The notes beneath the pieces were generated by a model, which was not told the origin of the DNA, ran no database searches, and was given only the letters and a program-made list of their open reading frames with translations. From Apteryx mantelli (Eukaryota > Chordata > Aves > Apterygiformes > Apterygidae), in NCBI RefSeq assembly GCF_036417845.1, contig NC_089981.1:9007501-9071500 (forward strand): a stretch of DNA of 64,000 bases, read 5' to 3'. Of this stretch, positions 34,453 through 45,956 are shown piece after piece. The position numbers were made by a program, and so were the translations under genes. Position 1 is the stretch's first letter. The number at the start of each line of letters is the position of its first letter.

Positions 34453-37400
34453 AACTGTGGTAACATTTTCTCAGGAGCTGAGAAAATCAAGTCTCTCTCA
34501 CTATAATTCCATTTTGGAAAATTTACTGAAAGCTCCCTTTTGAAGAAAAGCTTGGTTTTAGCTGTTGCAGTAATTAGGAAGACGCTGAAAGTTCATGTTT
34601 TGACTGGAATGGCATTGTAAACTCTGTGACTAGCAGGGATTCCCTTTATGTTCTCTTTTTGAATAGCACAGGCGCAGGACTGGGGCTTCCAAGCACTGTC
34701 GAGACACCAGCAAATAAATAAATGAATGCTATCAAAAATATTAAAATGTGTTCCAGGCAGAGCATCCCATTAGTCCGAGCTCTCCCGGGTGTAAACTTTC
34801 CGTCAGACAAACTCCATCTACTCTGTAATCTACTTAGCTAGGAAACGATGGCCCAAGGTGTCTGCAAGGCTGTTGGTCCCCTGCTGCTGGAAGCAATTGT
34901 ACCAAAGGCTTCCTTCCCCTTTACTTTGGAGTAAATGCCTTCTTAGGAGTACTGCATTGTCATATGCTGAATCCATGGGTTAGCAATTAAACTGCTGATC
35001 TTAGATGCTGGTTGGGTCATTTGCTGATGCAGATGATATCAGGAGAAGCTTCTCCTCTTCCCATTCCAGTGCAACTCTCTTCCTTTCTGCAGTAGTTCAC
35101 CTATCACTAATGCCCTCCTTCCTAGCCATCCCCTCTGCCCTTCATCTCTGCCTCAGATTTTGCATTTTAATGTTTAGACTAATAGCGAATCAAAGATCCA
35201 AGTGAAAGATAAATTGCTCACCGTAGGAAATTGTCACCACCAAAGAAAGCATTGGGGGGCACAATTCTATGTGTCAGTGAAAAAAAAGAGTTATTCAGTA
35301 ATAATTTCTGTATGCAGGATAACTCCTAGCCCAACAGGGCACATCTACAGGCCCAGGCAAAGGAAGAAACATGTATTCCAAGGGAATAGCTGGAGCAGCT
35401 ACTCCTGCAGGAGGGAAGAGAAGAAATGTGAAGATGGAAGATTAAATCATCTCAGAGCCAGTCACAGCTGCCACAGGGAGGTTGGTTCTAGCAGCTAAGG
35501 TTCTCCACAAGGCCAAAGGAGCCACACTTGCTTGCACTTGTGTTGCACCTTAACATGGCTTAAGTGTGATTCAAGATAAGAAGGTGTTCCCTGCACAGGA
35601 GAGTGGCAGATCTACAGACCAAACCCTGGGACAATGTCAGAAATGCTCTGGTTCCCTGAATGTCCTCTGTTCTATGCAGGGGCTGCATTTGCAAAATCTT
35701 GCACATGGTCAGCCATGACATTGATTTTAAATAGAAATGTTTCCAAAAGAAGCACATAGCTAGTACTAAATGAAGTCCATTTATCTGGACAGCATTGGAA
35801 AGCAAGCAAGAAAGCAAGCAAACCCCCACATAATGTGACATGGTCTAGGTGATCACACTCCAGAGTCACCCTGTAGAGATTACTCTAATAGCTGTCCAAA
35901 ATATATATTTTAGCTCCCCGTCCACTGATTCTTTCTGACAAAGAAAACTTCACATGCCTCTGCGATCTCATTGCTTCTGGTAAGCTTGTGCTTCTGCTGT
36001 GCAATTTACTTGAAATATTTCTGCCACAACTTCCCCATCTGGAGAGAGAGAGTTGTTCTTGCAGATGCTCTTGGAAGTTGTTTTTGCAGAATGAGAAATG
36101 GAGCTAGACATTCAGGCTGTCCGTTTCATCCCCTGTAGTTTTCAGCCCTGGCAGAGGTGTGGACTGCTCTCGTGACACATAAGAAGCAGCTTGGAGCTGA
36201 GAGATTTTGATGAAAGTGCCTGAAGTGGTCCAGGAAGGTCATCAGAGGAGAATAGCAGGCAATCCTGCCTTTGAAAAGAGACATTATTGTTGAGTGACTT
36301 TTGTGAGGTGCATTTTATGAAGTAGAAAGAACTCTATTTTTTTTACCCTTTATTTAATTGGTGTCTTCTTTGCTTATTTTTCAGTTATATGCCATTTCCA
36401 GAAATATCTGTCAAAAGGAAGTTTCTGGTGTTACAGAGTCAAGGAGTCAATAGGTAGCTGCAGCACTGCCTATGTACTCAGTCTTAACTTGTCCCCTCTA
36501 GCTGTACACATCGTGGCAACAATGCTCTTAACACACATGCTTTGGGCTTCCCCACACTGCTTTCCCTCTGCCCATGGAGTGGCATGGAGATAGGGCTGGA
36601 GACACGAAAGAATATTTCCTCTGCTGCTAAAGCTGGAGGGTGGAAGAGGCAGAGATCTTGTGAGAAAGAACTGATTGACCTGTGTTTGTGGAACAGGATT
36701 AAGGTCCCAAAGGACTTGCCAGTATTGTGGACATTGTTATGCAGCTCTTGCCGTCTATCTTTTCAGTGTAGAAACTGAACACTAGTGATACTTGCGTACT
36801 GCACTAGAGTGCAGCAAAGGTGAATACAAGGGTGTTGGTGAGTAAAGGAGATTCAGCAGCGATATATTTATTACCCCAGGGGCATCACAGGTGTGTTTAT
36901 GGGGATTTCCATAGTCCAGAACTTGGCTGAGGTGTACAAAAACCTTACTGACGCATCGTTAATGCAGATTATCTCCAGTATTCACCCACGTACTGTAGGA
37001 AAGGTGGTCTGAGGAAACACAAGCCCGCTCTTTTGGAGACTGAGGTCACAACCCAGAAACTCATGAGCAATAACTGGAACCCATCCACACAAGATGTAGC
37101 CCAGTACAGCACATATAGGACAATGACTCTCCTGCTTCAGGTTTCCTGGCATGCCTTGAACATGGTCTGATTTCACTTAGGGCGCCTTAAAGACAGTTTG
37201 TGCCTAAAGGCACATCTCTGCTAGACAGACATGAGGTAGGTGTCCACTTTACCTCCTCCAGAAGGATCTACACTGAGAGTTGAAGTGATGTTAATTAGCC
37301 AGCTGCCTTGTGTCATGATGTGAACACTGATGGTTGCACAGAAATGCATGGACATTCTACCAGAGTCAGAGAGCAATAGCAAGGACTAGTTCTGTTGAAT

Positions 37401-37795
37401 TCCTTCAGAGGGTTGAAACAGAAGGTACGTTCACTGCTTGAGCAGAATTCCTTAGGGCATGACTAACGTGTTGAGACTCAAATGGTAACATGCACTATCC
37501 TTCTCAGTCAGTTTTTCATTTCCAAATCAACACTTCAAAAGTGGATGTTTAGGGAACCTAGTGACTAGTCTTCCTTTTTAAAAGGGGCAAAGATCAGAAA
37601 TATGAATCTGGAGGATATTTCCACCAACTCCCTCAAACAAATAAACGGAACTCGCTATTACACACATCAGTAATACATTCTGGGTTAGACATCAACTGTC
37701 ACTCCTTGAGAGAAGCATTGACTTTGAAAGGAAACTTTCCCCAAAAGACATAAAAGGGAATACATTGATATTGAACATACCAGTGATCAATATGG
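34453..37795. other. Intergenic between two OR loci
   Basis: AT-rich DNA with no conserved exon or recognisable transposon. Upstream non-coding exons of the OR genes may lie here but cannot be identified from sequence. Confidence 0.5.
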
Positions 37796-38812
37796 ATGTG
37801 TACTGATAACACTGTGTCTCTGATGCCATCACAGGTGGCTTTATTCTGTGCTTCAGGTCCTGTCTACGTGACGTATGTGAAGAACAAGAACAATGTGACG
37901 GAGTTTGTCTTCCAGGGACTCACACAAGATGATGCATTAGCAAAAGTATGCTTCACATTCTTCTTAGTCTTCTATGCCACTGTTATTCTTGGAAACCTGC
38001 TTAGCATCAGCACTATACAGAACAGTCAACAGCTGGACTCCCCCATGTACTTCTTCCTGAGCTGCTTGTCCTTTGTAGATATCAGTTACTCTACTGTCAC
38101 AGTTCCCAAACTCATTTATGACCTTCTTGCTGAAAAGAAGACCATCTCTTTTGTGGGCTGCATAGCACAGCTCTTTGGGGTCCATCTCTTTGCCTGCACG
38201 GAGATGTTCATCCTCACAGCAATGGCGTATGATCGTTACACTGCTATATGCAAGCCGCTTCATTACACAAGCATTATGAACAAGCATGTGTGTGGCTGGC
38301 TGGTGGCAGCTTCGTGGGTGGGAGGCTGTGTGCACTCCCTGGTGCAGACCCTGCTGACCGCTCAGCTATTGTTTTGTGGGCCCAATGAGATCGACCACTA
38401 CTTCCGTGATGTACACGCTTTGCTGAAGCTGGCCTGCACTGACACCTACGTGGTTGGTTGCATCGTGGTTGCCAATAGTGGTCTGATTTCCTCAGGCTCT
38501 TTGCTTGTTCTTGTTGTGTCCTACGTCATTATTTTGGTCTCTTTGAGGACACACTCTTCCAAAGGGTGTCTCAAAGCACTCTCTACCTGCACCTCCCATA
38601 TCACTGTTGCACTTCTGTTCCTTGGGCCATGCATTTTCATCTCTATGCGCCCTTCCACCATCTTCTCAGCAGACAAGAGTAGAACTGAAACTAAATTCAA
38701 GGTTTCATGTAGCTCTCATCTTTCTTTGGAAATTGTCAGTCAAAAGGATGTGAGCATATTGTCACCAGTCAAACCCAAGCCTTTGGGGTGGTATTGTGGC
38801 TTTTACCTTTAG
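37796..38812 (+). pseudogene. OR4-like olfactory receptor pseudogene, 3'-truncated
   Basis: Clear OR from about 37881 (KNKNNVTEF) to about 38685, with PMYFFLSCLSFVD, MAYDRYTAICKPLHY and KALSTCTSHI. Three defects are visible: the family start ATG is GTG, so translation would need an upstream in-frame ATG (37796 or 37823); the extracellular HYFCD is HYFRD, losing a structural Cys; and sequence after SADK in extracellular loop 3 changes to unrelated residues, so TM7 and its NPLIY motif are missing. It is probably a tandem duplicate of the intact gene upstream. Confidence 0.85.
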
Positions 38813-39690
38813 ACACCTTAGAGCTGTGTAAGTCTCAGGTCTAGGCTTCTCCTGGCATTAAGAGGAATAACTAGGTATTTTGAGAGGTTATGCTTTCCCA
38901 TTAGCTCCTACGAGCTTCAGAGAGTGGTGTCTGCTCACGTTTCCACACAAAAAAAGTGATGGTGGTGCTAAACTTCCAAGAGAAAGCAAATCCTTCAGGA
39001 TGGCACAGCACAAGCAGGTTTCATCTCACATATATTGGTGTGCTGACATGAGGTGCCTCAACTTGAGAGAGCTGCTGAAGACAGCAAGAGACCTTTGAGG
39101 GGACTGCGATTCATTGCATGGTAAAAGAGGAGCATGAGAGGAGCAGGATGCTGCACTAGGTGTCTGCCTTACAGTGAAGGGTGACATACACTGTACTAGA
39201 CTTTCCAAGGCTCCCAGGAACACTGATGGACACAGAGGCCGTTCCCCAATGCCAGGCATTCACTCCGATTTTCAGCAGTCTGTGCCAACCTGGTGTCTCT
39301 GGGAACGCTTCATTTAAAGGAGCTCTGCTAACACCTTTCCAAGGCCTTGGCCTTATGTCATAGCTGAGCTTTATAATCTATCAGAGCAGCAATCCAAGCA
39401 TGGTTAAATACCATAGTCAATGTTGGAGCCACAATCCAGTTCAATTGTCGGGACATTTTTCACCGCTTTATTTAGAGACTGGATGAAGTTTCATACTTTG
39501 GCCAGTCGTCTGGTGCTTTACACTATAAAGATCTAAGGAATAGGCATCTCAGTGGAAATATGGGGATCCAATATCTCTCCATACTCCATAAGATATAACC
39601 TAAATCCTAGCTGAACACTGAAAATTTCCCTAAAGTTCTTAACAGTACTGTTCTTGATCCATCGAGTTTTCCTCAACTGTTTGCAGCAGG
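38813..39690. other. Intergenic, no gene recognised
   Basis: Host DNA between the OR pseudogene and the provirus. TM7 of the truncated receptor was not found here. Confidence 0.5.
39685..39690. other. Target-site duplication, left
   Basis: AGCAGG immediately before the LTR TG end. Confidence 0.9.
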
Positions 39691-39923
39691 TGTTACCGTT
39701 CTCGTTCTTACCGAGGAGGCACGGGGCCTTCTCCCCAGGCCCCGGACCATCACCACACAGACACCAATATGAGGAGTGGCAAAATGGCGTTTAATGAAGC
39801 GTGTCCTGCTCTTTTATAATGCTGTAAAGCCCCGCCTTCTTCTCCGGCAGCAGTGCTCCGCCCGTTACAACCTTCCCATGTTCCGCCCCGCAGTGCCTCC
39901 CTGCTCATCCTTTTTCCTCCACA
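39691..39923 (-). repeat. Proviral 3' LTR
   Basis: 233 bp bounded by TG and CA. On the minus strand it holds a TATA-like TTATAAAAG (plus 39811-39819) and an ATTAAA poly(A) signal (plus 39790-39795). It is identical to the other LTR except for two substitutions (C/T and C/A). Confidence 0.93.
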
Positions 39924-39937
39924 TCTCCCCCTCTCCC
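39924..39937 (-). other. Polypurine tract
   Basis: GGGAGAGGGGGAGA on the minus strand directly abuts the 3' LTR; the plus-strand priming site of retroviruses. Confidence 0.85.
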
Positions 39938-40139
39938 ATCAACGTTGTTTCGTTATATCGAGCGGGACGCAACAAAACACGCGGAAGTGCGGCGTGTCTC
40001 GACGGGACCGCCATCGGGTGGTTCCTTGCATTAGTAGCTTCGTGAGCGGAGCTGTGTGCTGCCTCCCCTTCTTCCGCTTCTTAACACAGGCGGTGTCCTT
40101 GTCTTCGTCGTTCAGGGAAAACCTTAAGGCATAGGCGGG

Positions 40140-40400
40140 ATTGCTCATTTCCAACAGACTATATCCCCCCCCCCAAAGCCCAGCCATTCCTCCAGAAGTT
40201 CTCCTTCTTGTTTTCGAGCAATCCAGACTTGGCCCGCTACTTTCAGCAAGGCTTTCTTAACGCAGCTCAGTATTACACACAAGCATAAGCCTATAGTTAT
40301 GAGGATTAGCAAAATGCGCAAGCCTTCAGCGAGCAGTCCTATTAGCCACTGTGGTAGATTGCCAAACAGGTTAGTTAGCCATTCGTCTAATGGCGTTTAT
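40140..40400 (-). pseudogene. env remnant 2 (second transmembrane tail)
   Basis: A separate minus-strand frame begins near 40400 with a WLTNLFGNLPQW pattern, a hydrophobic segment rich in Leu/Ile and a Cys-containing basic tail, then runs on toward the polypurine tract. It resembles the membrane anchor of retroviral env but is not the same sequence as remnant 1, so the element holds two different env ends. Confidence 0.55.
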
Positions 40401-40545
40401 TGTGGGCTGCGTGCAAGCTTACATACAGGTGCACTTCGTTTCCACCCCTAGGCTGCGCGTCACACCGCGTGATCTTCCGCTACGCCTAGTCTACTGCTTC
40501 TCATGCAAATATCTTGTCTAGAACCTCTTTTTCCTGTACTATTAA
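40380..40545 (-). other. LTR-like fragment between the two env remnants
   Basis: On the minus strand this stretch ends in TAAGCTTGCACGCAGCC and an AATAAACGCCATT word, which is like the U3/R poly(A) region of avian leukosis-type LTRs but differs from this provirus's own LTR. It may be a piece of another LTR trapped by recombination. Confidence 0.4.
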
Positions 40546-40890
40546 TTGATATACTCTGTGCTCATGTCTATCAAGCAGTTAAGCCGTACATGCCGTAAGC
40601 AATAATTCAGAATTAGCAAGCCGCAGCATATCGCTATTACTACTGTGAGTGCTATCAAGCCTAGTGTTATAAGCCATTTCTAATCAAACCATGACAAGAT
40701 CCACGCCCCTGTGTTGACTTGTTCCCCGTCAGGAAAGTCTCTGTCGGCCCCGCCTCGGGGTTGAACGGGATGCAGTAGTGAGCTGCTCTGTGCGCCTGTG
40801 CTCATCTCCTCCAGTATGACTCTGCGGTCCCCGGAATCATGAAGCCGGCGATAAACATCAATGCAGCCATGCAGCAGCATCCCGTCTGGC
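40545..40890 (-). pseudogene. env remnant 1 (broken, with membrane segment)
   Basis: A minus-strand frame from about 40880 runs to a stop at 40680. In the same frame beyond the stop is a long hydrophobic segment and a short tail ending in two stops near 40548, as at the C-terminus of a retroviral transmembrane protein. Surface-protein sequence is nearly all absent. The in-frame stop sits just before the hydrophobic segment. Confidence 0.55.
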
Positions 40891-40931
40891 GTCGCCCTGT
40901 TCAGGATGGAATCTCACCAAGAATGATTAGT

Positions 40932-41011
40932 TACACCCCAGACCCTCCCGTACGTGCATTTAGGTCAGGTTTTATGCATTTCATTGGAACCCATCTTATC
41001 TGCTCCTCCCG
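40932..41011 (-). pseudogene. pol remnant (integrase C-terminus)
   Basis: Right after the gag stop the minus strand carries about 26 codons with an RWVPMK/KPD pattern, like the C-terminal edge of retroviral integrase, ending in TAA at 40932. Everything between the nucleocapsid and this point is deleted. Confidence 0.55.
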
Positions 41012-41013
41012 TT

Positions 41014-42600
41014 TTACCGCAGCATACCCTCTTCCCTGTGATATCCACAAGAGAAGCAACGCTGTGGTCCCTTTCTCATCTGGTCCACCGCCGTGACAAG
41101 AGCCTGCGCTGCTGCTGTTCCCTGATTCTGTTTTTGCAGTACCGTGCGGATGACAACCGAAAGTGGTGTTCCTTTAGGGATCGTTTTCAGGATGTCCTGC
41201 GTCATGGCGTCACTCTGCTGCCAGAGGCACTCCATCATGACCGGACCCTGGGCCTCAGGGGGCAAGTCTGACTCTGCAATGGCCCGCTGGAGCCTGTCAC
41301 AGAATTCAGTGAAGCTCTCTGCGTGTGTCTGTTTTATCTTTGTCCAGGGTGGCTCTACCTTTACTAGCTTCCCGAGTTCTTCATACACGGCCTTTGGGTC
41401 GATGGGCGTCCATTCTATGAGCCCTCCGGGCGCCAGGCGTACCGGCAGCGCCGACGGCGTTTCAGGGGGTGCCGTGAGTTTAAGACCCCGTAATGTCACC
41501 GCCCCCGCTGATAGTTGCCAATCTGGCAGGTATAACTCGGCTCGGGGCTTTTCGCCACTGGAATCGTCCTGGGATCGTGTGTTGGCCAGTCGCTGCAGTA
41601 TCCGCTGTTGTTTTTGTACTTCTCTCTCCAGCCTCCGCAGGAGCCGCAGCGCCTGCTCTAGTCCTATCTCCACATCCTCCTCCACCTCCTCCGCTCTCAC
41701 GCCTCCCTCGCGCTCCCCCCCCCGATAGACTTCTTGAAACCGCCTTGTAAGGCTGTCCATCTCATCCTCGCTCACCCGTTCCCTCCCACTGGCTCGTCTC
41801 GTACTATCGAAGGTGACTCTCCTCCGCCCTCTTTCTCTGTCCCCGGCGCCATCTTTGGCCACTGACTCGCCCTGATTCCAGCTCTTATCAGGTACCATGA
41901 GTGCCCCGGGGAGCCACTCATTCGGTGTTCGTATTCTCCCTCGCTCATTCTCTCGCTCATTCTCTCGCTCATTCTCTCGCTCATTCCCTCGCTCATTCTC
42001 TCGCTCATTCCCTCGCTCATTCTCCCCCCTTTCTCCTTCCCCCTCGGGCTCACTGGGCGCGACAGGGCAAGGTTGTCCTGCTCTGTCTGCCTGTCGCAAC
42101 TCGTCCCAGGGGTAGTGTGGTGGAGGGGCACGCGAAGCCTCTTCTCCCAGCCCGGCTGGCATCACCAAACCTCCGTCCCGTTGTTCCTCCCCTTGCTCTT
42201 CGACCCGCTCCTCTCCCCCCTCTGGCGCCGTCTCCTCCGCCGCTCCCTCTATCTCCGTCGACCCCACGCGTATCCCACTCCCTCTAAGTGCCTCTCTAGC
42301 CGCCTTCCACGTCTCCCGTTCCTCCCTCGCTCTCCGCAGGAGCATTCTTATCAGCCCCCACACCTTTAACTCCCTCGCGGATCCCCCGTTCATCGGGAAC
42401 TCCGCCAGCGCTGCTGTGCATTGCAGCCACAGTTCCTCCCGCAGAATCTCCATAGGAGAAGTAATCACTCCCTCCTTCACGAGCCTCTCTACACACGCTC
42501 GTATTGTGCTCGCCTTCAGCGGCGCCCGCCATTCCTTGGCGCAGGCCATTACTACCTTACATATGGCCTCCATAGTTCCGGATCCGGATCCCTTCCTCAC
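41014..42600 (-). CDS. gag: Retroviral gag, open over 528 codons, truncated in NC
   Basis: The structural polyprotein frame is open throughout. A second ATG at codon 10 (42573) gives an N-terminus more like the alpharetroviral matrix protein. Order: matrix-like region (about 1-90), a long acidic/Pro-rich linker with a Glu-Asn-Glu-Arg repeat (about residues 193-220), a second charged region with a heptad-like Leu/Arg stretch (LRLLRRLEREVQ), then capsid with the major homology region (ESFTEFCDRLQRAI) near residues 430-445, and the first half of a nucleocapsid zinc knuckle (CFSCG) before an early stop. The deletion that removed the rest of nucleocapsid, protease and most of pol lies just after. 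Intact gag without pol suggests mobilisation in trans or retention for another reason. Confidence 0.88.
   Translation of the reverse strand: MRKGSGSGTMEAICKVVMACAKEWRAPLKASTIRACVERLVKEGVITSPMEILREELWLQCTAALAEFPMNGGSARELKVWGLIRMLLRRAREERETWKAAREALRGSGIRVGSTEIEGAAEETAPEGGEERVEEQGEEQRDGGLVMPAGLGEEASRAPPPHYPWDELRQADRAGQPCPVAPSEPEGEGERGENERGNERENERGNERENERENERENERGRIRTPNEWLPGALMVPDKSWNQGESVAKDGAGDRERGRRRVTFDSTRRASGRERVSEDEMDSLTRRFQEVYRGGEREGGVRAEEVEEDVEIGLEQALRLLRRLEREVQKQQRILQRLANTRSQDDSSGEKPRAELYLPDWQLSAGAVTLRGLKLTAPPETPSALPVRLAPGGLIEWTPIDPKAVYEELGKLVKVEPPWTKIKQTHAESFTEFCDRLQRAIAESDLPPEAQGPVMMECLWQQSDAMTQDILKTIPKGTPLSVVIRTVLQKQNQGTAAAQALVTAVDQMRKGPQRCFSCGYHREEGMLR
41940..42023. repeat. 12-bp minisatellite inside gag
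   Basis: Seven tandem CTCGCTCATTCT/C units. The unit is a multiple of three, so it adds four-residue blocks (E-N-E-R/G type) to the gag linker without breaking frame. Confidence 0.92.
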
Positions 42601-42638
42601 GCTCCCGGTGCCTACGCCGGCCGAGCCGCCTCCTTGGA

Positions 42639-42656
42639 ATCACGTCGGGGTCACCA
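42639..42656 (-). other. Primer binding site, tRNA-Trp type
   Basis: Two bases inside the 5' LTR the minus strand reads TGGTGACCCCGACGTGAT, the tRNA-Trp primer site known from avian leukosis-type retroviruses. Confidence 0.9.
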
Positions 42657-42658
42657 CT

Positions 42659-42891
42659 TGTTACCGTTCTCGTTCTTACCGAGGAGGCACGGGGCCTTCT
42701 CCCCAGGCCCCGGACCATCACCACACAGACACCAATATGAGGAGTGGCAAAATGGCGTTTAATGAAGCGTGTCCTGCTCTTTTATAATGCTGTAAAGCCC
42801 TGCCTTCTTCTCCGGCAGCAGTGCTCCGCCCGTTACAACCTTCCCATGTTCCGCCCCGCAGTGACTCCCTGCTCATCCTTTTTCCTCCACA
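42659..42891 (-). repeat. Proviral 5' LTR
   Basis: Same 233 bp, upstream of gag on the minus strand. The TATA box and poly(A) signal are at matching positions, so transcription would run toward lower coordinates through gag. Confidence 0.93.
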
Positions 42892-42897
42892 AGCAGG
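42892..42897. other. Target-site duplication, right
   Basis: AGCAGG immediately after the LTR CA end; matches the left flank. Confidence 0.9.
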
Positions 42898-44939
42898 GAA
42901 ACCCCCAAATGCCCCTACAACCTCCTGACTCTGGGCAATGCTGTTCTACCGCAAAAAGACTTACTTTAGCATTGCTGTCATGACAAGTGATTCAAGGCCG
43001 GGATTTTCCCAAATCTCCTCCTGGAACTGAGATTTGGGGAAGGGAAGAAGAGGAACAGGATTCTGGATGGTGGATCAGAAGGCTTTCTTAGAAAAACAAA
43101 CTGTAGATTTGAAGAGACAGCAGCTCTTTAACATTTTAAATTCCCTAATTTTGTCTGGGTTTCTCGAGGTGGAGACTAAGGCATAGGTGAATGCAGGACT
43201 TAGATGAATGCGGGGCTTATGAAAATCTGTTCTTTTTGATGATATTTGTCAGAAAGCATATTTAGGTTTGAGATTGTGATTCTTGATTGAAACATGCTGC
43301 CAGTTCTGCTGATGCTTAGCTCTAGATGGCTTTGACTATCTTAAACATCAGCGCAGAGAGAGGTGTGCAGACATGACTCATTGCTGTGCAGGGAAGCTCT
43401 TTGATGACAACCTACCTGTCTTTTTCTGGAAGAGTAGTAGCGTACATTGCTCTTCCCAGAGACCTGTAAACATACACAGGAAAATAAAATGATGCCTGTG
43501 ATTTCTTTTCAAGGTATTTCCTTCCTGTGAGCTGGGAGTCCACTGAAAGAGACAATTTTGGACACCTCAGAAATCTGGTTTAAAAATCTGACATCTCTGT
43601 CCTAGATAAGGACAACGCAACATTGATACGTGTAAAAACTGTGAACTTCACATATCTGATGATACTTAATAATCAGAAACAAGAGATAAACCTTGAGCTT
43701 CAGCCTCTGCAGCAACAGAAAGATGACAACTAGCAGGACCAAAGGGCTACATTTTCCTGAGACTTGTAAAATCCTTCTTTAGGGTGCCATAGATGACCAC
43801 AGGGACACAATCTTTGCTATAGTTATGCACAGCTTTAAGGAGAGGAAGTCAGGGGAAATAACAGCCCTAACAGGCTTGCAGTGAAATGCAAAGGGAATCC
43901 GCAAGACCTCTTTCCATCCCCCTTTGACTGTAAACCTTATGCAGAGGCAGGAACCTCTCGCCTGTCTGAGATTAATTCTGTCACTTTCAGCTCAATAAAG
44001 ATTTCAACTCCTTCTGCCAACTGAGGGACAGCATTTGTAAACTCAGCCAGAAGGGATGAAACATCTGTTAGCGCTAGAACACCTATCCTTAGAGCTAGCT
44101 TAGTTGAATTGATAAAAGGATTCCAAAGCCTTTCCCAACTTTCTCATCTCCCAGAAATGATTGGTCGTTTAGTCTCAAAATCACATTGATGGCAGACATG
44201 TAGTTGGTAAGTCACCATCTTATTCCGTCATTCTTTTAAGTGAAAGAACACTGCAGCTTGATTAACTTTCAAATTATGTCCAATGTCCTTAAAATAACTA
44301 CCAGTTCACTCAGTTGCCTCAAGTGGATTGCTGATATGTGGAGATGAAAAGCAGAAATAAGTTCTTGTTACTTCACAATGGTAGCAAAATTAGAAGTCAA
44401 TCTTTTCTGCATTTCTGTACTTTTTTCATGTTTCCAGGCAGAAGGGGAAAAAGGAGGTAGTAATGAGTGACAGAAGAGGGAGATTTAACAGGAGAGGGAC
44501 AGTTACTTTCCCTAGTGTTTGGGGGGCAAAAACACGGGTGTCTCTTCTCCAAGATTTCCTTTCCAGAACTTCAGGTTCTGTGTGTTGCACTGGAAGAGGC
44601 TACTCCTTTCAAATACTGAAGACGTAGCAGAAGTGGCCATAAATTCAAATCACATTGCTTTTCTCCTCTTGAATATCTCTGAAAGCTTTTTCTCATCTTG
44701 ACGGACTGGTGGTTTTCCTACATGAGCAAACGTTCCTAATAGAACAGAGAACTGCAATTCTGTGCCACGCACTCCTCAGGCAGGAGTCCTGGTTGTGCTT
44801 GGAACTTGCAAGTTAAGAGTCAGGATTCCTCCAGCTTTCAGCAGCAGAGGAACACAGTCTTTCAAGATAGAAGTTGCAGATACAACCAGTTAAAAGTCCA
44901 CCTAAAAGCACTTCTAACAATTAAGTACCTTTCTGAATC
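42898..44939. other. Intergenic, no gene recognised
   Basis: AT-rich host sequence on the right of the provirus; no conserved exon seen on either strand. Confidence 0.5.
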
Positions 44940-45956
44940 TCACCCTTGGAAGCTGATCAAATCTTCCTTGGAAGTCCTACTCTTTGTACCAAGGTTTTGA
45001 TAAATTTTCCCCAAACAAAGTTCTCTTTCTAACAAGTCTGCTGAAGTTTCTCTAATAGGACCTAAAACTCTCCTCAGAGCATCCTTCACCTCCTTATTCC
45101 TCAGGCTGTAGCTGGTAAGATTCAGCACTGCAGTCACCACTGTAGAGAACAGAGAGGCCCATTTATCTCAGTCCAATGAGTAGCTGGATGTTGGGCTACT
45201 GTACATAAAAACGGTGCTGCCATAAAACAAGAAGAGAGCTCTCAGATGGGAAGCAGAGGTGGAGAAGGCTTTGCATCTCCTCTTGGAGGAGTGGATCCTC
45301 AGGGTGGTGGAGATGAGGTAGATGGAGGAGATGAGAATTGCCAGAGATGTGAAGATGCCACGAAACACACCAAAAATGTGAAGTACCGTCTCTTTGCTAT
45401 AGGTGTCAGAGCATGAAAGCTGGATCCTAGGGGGATGTCACAGAAATAATGACCGATAACACCAAAGTCACAGAAAGCGAATGTGAAGGTGGAGATAGTT
45501 TGCGCAAGTGCGTGGACAAAGCCAGTGAAACAGGAGATGATTAACGTCTCTGTACAGGCTTTTGAGGACATGACAGTTGCATAAAGGAGAGGGTTACAGA
45601 GAGCCACATGCAGTCATATGCCATTACTGCCAGCAGGAGACACACAACACTAGCCATGAGGAGACAAGTGAATAGCTGTGCCACACAGGCACTGACTGAA
45701 GTGGCTCTCCTCACTGCTGAAGAGTCCACCAGCAACCTCGGGGAGATAGCTGAGGAGTAACAGAAATCCACAGAAGCCAAGTTACTGAGGGAAAGGTACA
45801 CAGTGTGTGAAGCCGGGGGATCAACCTTCATCTACATGATCATTCCAAGATTCCCTATTAATGTGCTTAAAAAAAGCGGGTTACCTTCACCTCTTGGCTT
45901 TCTGTTAGTCCAGAGAGGATAAACTCAATGGCCACACAGTGATTCCTCTCAGGCAT
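44940..45956 (-). pseudogene. Olfactory receptor pseudogene, class II
   Basis: Starts with ATG at 45956 and a typical OR N-terminus (IEFILSGLTESQEV). TM1 is largely lost and the frame breaks near 45880. TM2-TM3 are recognisable (SLSNLASVDFCYSS, LLLAVMAYD). A frameshift at about 45607 leads to ALCNPLLYATVMS and HYFCDIP; another near 45370 leads to the TM5-TM6 part (HSSKRRCKAFSTSASHL); an in-frame stop at 45168 precedes TM7 (LTSYSLRNKEVKDALRR). At least three lesions. The CNPLLY signature resembles families 5/8/9 rather than the OR4-like genes nearby. Confidence 0.85.

Larger units (their letters stand above)
39691..42891 (-). mobile_element. Endogenous retrovirus, alpharetrovirus-like, internally deleted
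   Basis: A 3.2-kb provirus on the minus strand: 5' LTR 42659-42891, primer binding site, open gag, a short pol C-terminal remnant, env remnants, polypurine tract, 3' LTR 39691-39923. The 6-bp duplication AGCAGG flanks it exactly (39685-39690 and 42892-42897). Six-base duplications and a tRNA-Trp primer site are traits of the avian leukosis/EAV group. Most of pol and env surface sequence are absent, so it cannot be autonomous. It resembles known short defective avian elements with retained gag and deleted pol. The LTRs differ at 2 of 233 sites. Confidence 0.92.

Noticed and set aside
41144-41728. Plus-strand frames opposite gag
   Set aside because: Antisense to the gag frame, Ser/Pro/Arg-rich, with no start context or family similarity; shadow of gag.
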